Positions 58,247-64,000 of a DNA stretch of 64,000 nucleotides are shown here, in pieces; within the stretch, counting starts at the first letter, position 1; each line of letters opens with the position of its first letter. Origin of the DNA: Thermothielavioides terrestris NRRL 8126 (Eukaryota; Ascomycota; Sordariomycetes; Sordariales; Chaetomiaceae). Where the stretch lies: the NCBI RefSeq assembly GCF_000226115.1, contig NC_016458.1, positions 3,320,001 to 3,384,000 of the forward strand. Reading direction: 5' to 3'. The position numbers and the translations under genes are program-made. A model generated the notes under the pieces. It did not search any database. It was not told the origin of the DNA and saw only the letters and a list, made by a program, of their open reading frames with translations.

Positions 58247-61200
58247 GTGGAACACCGGCGGACCAGTCTGCTCCCGGCGGGGACGAGGCGCATAAACGCA
58301 AGGGCTGGTTTCGCAGGGGCGAAAAGACGGCGTTTCTTTCGCGGGCGAAGCGCTGACTGTGCACAAAGGAAACTGTCGTCAGTCACATAATGCATGGCAA
58401 CAGAATTGGCGAAGTGGGGCCGCATGTCATCTGATGTGCAAGGAGAGGCCGTTGCCAACTTGGCTTCGCCAGTGGTTCAGGTGGTGAAGAGAGTGGGGGT
58501 AGCGGGAAAGGCACAAAAACAAGCCGAGGAAGGCGAAAAGCTGAATGCAGCAGGCTGGCATGGCGTGGAGGCCAACGGGATGATTCCTCGCGGCGAGCAG
58601 TCTCTGTCATCCTACAACAGAACAACGAGACGCCGAGCGACAGCTTGGCAGGTTGGGGTCGTCCAAAACACCAGACGTTGGAATGACCGCGCTCGTGCTG
58701 GAAAAAGTATCGAAGGAAAGCCCAGACGTCCAACAGCGGGGGAAAAGAGCGATTGTTGTTGAGGATGGGGCGGCCCGGAAGGGGTGGGAAGTTGCTCACC
58801 GACAGGACTAGGAGACCGTCCTCGAGTTCGCAGCTCGTCCACTCCGTATGCCTCTTGATGTAACGAAGTCCGCTGTAGCCGTTCTCGTGGGAGGCAGTCG
58901 TGAGGTAACGGCGCACAGAACAGTCCAAAACTACCTACGGGCGGAGTGATGCGGCCGTTGTTCGACGGAAGAGCTCACGGCTCGGGGCGTGACGGATCGG
59001 ATTGAGTGGGCCGGAGGGACAGAGCGCAGCGCAACCGGGACGGCAACGTCAAAAACAGAAGCGTCGGGCCTGTGCGTTCAAGGCGGTTTACTCGCAGGAC
59101 AAGCTAATTAGCAGCATCACAAAGGCCGTGACGGTTGGGAAAGGCAGTCGCAATGTGAGGAACGAGCCGGCGACGAGGACGGCACCGGAGAGGAAATCCG
59201 AGGAGGAAAGGACAGAGCTGGTTAGCCAAGGATTATTTTTATTTTCCTTGGCCCAACGTCGCACTCACAAAAGGTCGGTACAGTATCCCGTACTTTCGCT
59301 TGCCTTGCTGCCTCCACGTACCTAACTTTGGGATGGGCGAGTGGAGACCGAGGCGCTAACTCGTGTACGGAACGAGCTAGACGTAAAGGGCAATGGCCAG
59401 AACCTGGAACATTTCGCGCCCGCTGTTGGTGCTGTGGGCCATTCGGGCGTTCCGCAGCGGGGACCCCCTGTTGCCCAGCTCTCTTGGTTGCAGAGCCGGC
59501 ACGGCGGAAGCTACAACAAGCTGAGCGAGGCTCGGCACGCCTCCTAACTGCCGCAAACGAGACACGCATGCCTTTCGAAGAACCCTGGAATGTGTTGGCG
59601 GAGCAAAGGTTCGTCGGTCCCCTTCTTTGGTCCGCGACGACGGACTACTCAGTATGCACCTTAGAGTGAACACGCAGGACGGGGGTTCGCTCGGGAAGAC
59701 CTAGAGGGGGAACAACCAACCGAGACTCGCAACGACAACTGTAGGTAGCTACCGTACCTCCGTAATTAACTGTCTCGTCGGTTCTTGGTAATGCACATAT
59801 TCAACAAGCACAAACCGGAAGCGGGTGGGCATGATGATACTCTAGGTCTCCAAGGTACAGTACGGATTGTTCATCAGCGACAGCGGATTACGTTGTGGTT
59901 AGGGCCGGACCGGGCTGTGTACGACCAGCAGAGGCAGCGCACTGGATCGCCAAGGATCGCCAAGGATCGCCTGCCGTTGCCTGCCGGCAACCTCGAGGGA
60001 TCACCCGCACGCTGGGGACAGGTTCACGCGGGATTGCATCTCCATACCGTACTGCGTACCTATGACCAGAGAGTGTGTTTGGACCATACACTCTTCTTTC
60101 ACCGGTGATATTATACACTATATACACTATGTACATTGTAATTCGGGGGAGATCGTCGTAGCCAAATGCGTCGCCCTTCGTTAGTTGGATGGGCGGGACC
60201 AGGCACAGGGTGCTGAGTGGCTCAGCCAGGAACGCTGCGACCCAGATCGGAAAGACCACAATGGCGATGGCGCATGCTGCCCTGGTCCAGCTCCAAAACC
60301 GGCCTTCGCACTCAAGGTAATCCGTAAATGGAATACGCAGGAGGTGGAGGTACGAAATACAGACCTTCTGTTGCTATGATGGTCTTTCAGCTTTGTCTTG
60401 TGTTTTGCGAACCAAGAACGTTGGAAGTCCGTTGAGCCCCCTGCCCGCCTTCCATCAACTTCACTGCCATGCCTCTTCAATAAGTCCGCTTTGCTTTGCC
60501 GCAGGTTGACGGGAGGCTTGGCTTTCGCTGCGCTGCCAACCGGGTGTGGGGTGAGATTAAACAAGCTGCAGGCCGTGCCGCACGCAGGGGAAGCATGAGG
60601 TTCCACATAAAAGTGTGTCTGTGGACCGACAGTCCAGCTCCTTCCGGCCACGGGGAAATCGTGGCCTCCCGACTGGTCGAGCAAGGAAAGCCGAGAGTTT
60701 TGACCACTCCACGCGTAAGGCAGTGTGCTTCCTGGACACAGCGAGCATTCGGCATGGAATCGTCGCACCAGAATGACGTGGAATACACACAAGCTTGACG
60801 CTAATCCCTATTGCTGTACGGAATAGTATAGTAGTGTACATACAATAGCCGAAGGGCTGAGCCGCGGACCAGCCAGTGCGTGAACGGCGTGTTACAGTCA
60901 AGGGAGGAACTTAAGTGTATTCCGAACTCCGTACGCGACGCACCGTACACGATCCAATCTTGGGGGCGGAAAGGCTCGGCCATGATACACCACTGGAGTC
61001 GGGGTGTCCGTGGGCTCGTGGTAGCATTGTGGCGGCAAGCACACCACGCACTACATGTAACGTTAGACAGTAATTGTTGTGCCATTTTAAATCTTCAGCA
61101 CTGGCGATGCCAACTTGTTCCTGTCTGTGACGTCGACAGAGGAATCTGTTTTCGATACAATAAGATACCTAGGTAGGTACCTTTGCATATACACTATGAA

Positions 61201-62233
61201 CCTATCTTACACGTTATCCCCGCTAGTTAGCGGTGGTGCCCAGTCCTCGACTGGCAGCTCCTTGGGCAACACGGAGTTCAGTTACGTATATCCGCCGGTT
61301 TGCTCGTGAATCGACTTCTCCCACAAAATGAGATCCAGGAGATATACTCGGAGCAACAGCACAACGGGCATATTTTGCGAGGTAACGGAAACTCGGGTGG
61401 CCGGAATCCATTCTGGAATACTTAGGTGTCTACCTTACAGAGGAGTTGTGAGCATCTACACGTTCGCACCGCAAGCTCTTGTCCGGTCTCCGAAACATTT
61501 GGAGGACTCCGTCAGAAAAAGGGGGGCGGCTCCGGAGTGGAGTTGTACAGCCAGCCAGCCACCCAGCTGCTTGTCCCCCGGCGTTGTCCGTGCACTGCTT
61601 GGGGAAGATGACATCAGCGGTTTGAAAAGGTACCTAAATTAACTATCTGATAAAGCCTGGCAGCAACCACGCTATTGCAAGCGTGCCAGGTACTCCGTAC
61701 AGGTGGTTGGGTCGGTACACGTAGAGCGCAGCATCGCACCTACCAACATAAGGTACCGTAGGTAAGAAAAGTAGCATAGTAAGGTAGGGTAGTCGTCACA
61801 AAGTTGCTCCCTCATGTCTGCTGAAGAAGTAGCCGTAGTTGTTTCAACGCAAACTGTTGGTGGAGACGGAGTGGCGTGGACTTGGGCTGTATGCTCCGAG
61901 GGCTGGGCGGTCTCAAAAGGTCAAGCCGCGTTTCAACTCGTGCGTTCCTGACTCGACCAGGCAGACGGTGCGAGTCAGACGGCGTCGACAAAGCAGGCCC
62001 GCTACAAAGCGTACGTAGGTAGGGTGGCAGGACTGTACTGTCCCGTGCAAGCTCCAGAGACGTGTGGGGGAGGTGAAACGGAGAGACTCAGCTACCTGAA
62101 GAATGGTTTTCCCCATCTAGCTCGGCTCGTCGACACGCGGGACGTTATCCCGGAACTCTCAGTCTACGTCAAAGCGTTGAGACAGTCCTCTTCCCTCTCC
62201 CCCCCTTCTCTCTCAGCCCAACCCGTGCACAGC
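58247..62233. other. 4 kb gene-poor stretch
   Basis: No convincing ORF on either strand; all open frames overlap each other and lack recognisable content. It holds a 10-bp tandem array (ggatcgccaa, 59944-59971), a tatacacta-type repeat at about 60112-60134, and several palindromic CCTAGGTA/GGTACC-type motifs (gtaggtagctacc at 59741-59753, tacctaggtaggtacct at 61167-61183, and others at 61737-61800 and 62016-62024). The left end is the promoter of the minus-strand disordered-protein gene and the right end that of the CDF transporter gene. Old transposon debris or unannotated non-coding RNA is possible. Confidence 0.45.
59944..59971. repeat. 10-bp tandem repeat
   Basis: The unit ggatcgccaa occurs twice plus a partial third copy. 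Confidence 0.85.
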
Positions 62234-64000
62234 ATGAGCTCGCCAGCAGCTGCACGCGCCCCGGTCCCCCGCGGCTCGTTCCTCCTGCTCCAGGACGAGC
62301 CGCCTCTGGCGCCCCGGGGCCACGGCGCCCTGGCATCTCTGATCCGACATCGCGGGCGCGAGGACGATGACGGCGGCGGCGATGGCGCCGAGGACGAGCT
62401 GCCGCGCCGCGACGAGCGCCGCATGAGCGCCCTGCTCAACAGCTCGCACATGCGCAGCATGCGCCTGATCGGAAACAGCAACCCGCGCTATCGCTGGGAG
62501 CGCTACTGGAAGACCGAGGCCGAGCTTGCCGCCATGCCCAAGCACATGTTCGTAAGACGCCTTGCCTGCCGGTTGACCTGACCGCCAGCCCGCCCGGACT
62601 GACTTGAACCCTGCCTGCGCCTGCCGCGCCTGCAGCCGTCGGTACTACGAGCGCGTCAACTACTTGGTCCAGCAGTACCTGTACATCGACCGGCTTCTGG
62701 ACTCGTCTCTGCCCCACGATCTGCTCAACGAGTACAACAACATGCCGGCGTCGGCCTTCCGCGGCGTCGAGGTCCCTGCCACCCTCCTGGAGCCCGCGTC
62801 TCCGTCTGCCAGAGAACCCCCGCGCAAGGTCCTGCGGACACCGAGGGCCATCTACCGGCCCACCGAGACGACGCCTCTGTTCTCGGCCCGTGACGGTGCT
62901 GCTGACGGCGCTCACGGCCACGGTGACGACGACGTCGCGTGCGAGGAGGACCCCGGCGGCGATCTCGAGACCGGCCGCCTGAAGCCCGAAATCCCCTGGC
63001 TCGAGGATGACGTGGTCGACAGCGACGCCCCCATCGTCACGCTTGCCGTCTACATCAACTTTGCCGCCAACGCCATCCTGCTGGCCGGAAAGATCGCCGT
63101 CATCGTCTCGGTCCCGTCCGTGTCGGTGCTGGCCAGCTTGGTCGACGCCCTCCTCGACTTCCTCTCGACCGTCATCGTCTGGATCACCACCTGGCTGATC
63201 CGCAAGCAGGACCAGTATCGCTATCCCGTCGGCCGCCGGAGGCTTGAGCCTCTGGGAGTGCTGATCTTTTCTGTCATCATGATCACCTCGTTCGTCCAGG
63301 TCGCCCTCGAGGCCCTGCAGCGCCTGGCCTCACCCGACCATGAAATCATTCAGCTGTGCGCCCGCCATGTTCCCCGCTCTCTCTCTCGGATTAGTACGCT
63401 AATCCGCTCCCGCAGAGGTATCCCGGCTATATCTATCATGCTTGGCACCATTGTCGTGAAAGGCTTGTGCTGGTTGTGGTGCCGTCTGGTGAATAACTCG
63501 AGCGTTCAGGCGCTGTACGTCCTGTTTGCGCCCCTGGATTGAGTTTTTTTTTTTTTTTTTTTTTTTTTTTCTGCCGAGTATGCGTGAACTGTTGACTGAT
63601 CCGACTACAGTGCCGCAGATGCGAGTACCGGTATGTGGAAGTCAAGCTCCCGACGAGTCCAGAGCCCTGGTTCGCTCTGTCGGTATCTGACACCGCCGCA
63701 CAGACGTGATTTTCAATGCCGGGTCCATAGCTTTTCCCATAGGTTGGTCTCCAGATCTCCTTGCCGGATTCTCGTGGGCGTGTTGTTTCTGACGGGGATT
63801 GTCCGCTTAGTTGGCTTCTATGCCGGGCTGTGGTGGCTTGACGCCCTCGGTGGCCTGATCCTTTCCCTGGTCGTCATCTTCAACTGGTCCCAGACCTCAT
63901 TTGAGCATATCAGACATCTCTCCGGCTTCTCGGCGACTGCCGACCAAAGGAACATCTGTGAGCCTGGCCCACTTGCGCTTGCCCCTCGTAACTCACTCCT
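62234..64000 (+). CDS. Cation diffusion facilitator transporter, 5' part (continues past window)
   Basis: Exons read 62234-62571, 62636-63355, 63416-63514, 63611-63630, 63704-63742 and 63811-63956; a donor at 63957 continues beyond the edge. The cytosolic N-terminus is long and acidic, with KTEAELAAMPKHM and YYERVNYLVQQYLYIDRLLD. Membrane helices follow: IVTLAVYINFAANAILLAGK, VSVLASLVDALLDFLSTVIV, GVLIFSVIMITSFVQVALEA, ISIMLGTIVVKGLCWLWCRL, and after the small exons GLWWLDALGGLILSLVVIF. The metal-site motif is D-x3-D (DALLD, about residues 283-287) in helix 2. D-x3-D rather than H-x3-D is typical of manganese-type CDF proteins, so Mn export or sequestration is inferred. The first splice is uncertain: the best-looking donor (gtaaga at 62552) would shift the frame, whereas gttgac at 62572 preserves it. 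Exons 4 and 5 are only 20 and 39 nt. Confidence 0.85.
63544..63570. repeat. Poly(T) run of 27 in a CDF intron
   Basis: An uninterrupted T tract lies within the third intron (63515-63610) of the CDF gene. It may be slippage-prone. Confidence 0.9.

Overview
The window looks like nuclear DNA of a filamentous ascomycete, most likely a Sordariomycete (Sordariales-like). The basis is GC-rich genes on both strands, short GT-AG introns (about 48-200 nt) with ctaac/ctgac branch sites, fungal-type protein architectures, and one block of AT-rich, stop-saturated repeat DNA with the CpA-to-TpA signature of repeat-induced point mutation (RIP). No bacterial or viral gene, CRISPR array, rRNA or tRNA was recognised.

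Layout. At 1-1061 there is the open 3' part of an unidentified disordered protein, followed by about 3.1 kb without convincing genes and then a spliced HMG-box gene of the Ste11/FMF-1 type (4202-6038). From 6646 to 25822 lies a 19.2 kb nested retrotransposon block. It is a Ty1/copia-type element (210-bp LTRs, 5-bp target duplication ccacc) whose reverse transcriptase/RNase H region is split by a gypsy-type element (497-bp LTRs, probable 4-bp duplication acat). The gypsy element is unusually long (about 13.1 kb) and carries, between integrase and the 3' LTR, about 4 kb of extra coding relic with a Ulp1 (C48)-like histidine/aspartate signature. Both elements are heavily mutated, but the outer ends of all four LTRs are spared.

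From 25.8 kb on there is ordinary gene-dense DNA: emc5 (ER membrane complex), msh5 (meiotic MutS homologue), acl4 (uL4 assembly chaperone), gir2 (RWD/DFRP protein, minus), puf6 (ribosome-biogenesis pumilio protein), a probable decayed membrane-protein gene (36.5-37.2 kb), rpb4 (RNA polymerase II, minus), rgb-1/CDC55 (PP2A B subunit, minus), an uncharacterised protein, a cysteine-rich putative GPI-anchored protein, an FLC/TRP-like membrane protein (minus), mlh2 (MutL homologue, minus), rib4 (lumazine synthase), a large disordered protein (minus), a 4 kb gene-poor stretch, and the first six exons of a cation diffusion facilitator that runs off the right edge.

The genes are independent eukaryotic units, not an operon or a metabolic cluster. 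Themes that recur are ribosome assembly and translation (acl4, puf6, gir2), meiosis or mismatch-repair homologues (msh5, mlh2) and a likely sexual-development regulator (HMG gene). Exon structures were worked out by hand from reading-frame continuity and splice signals. Family names come from recognised motifs, not database searches.
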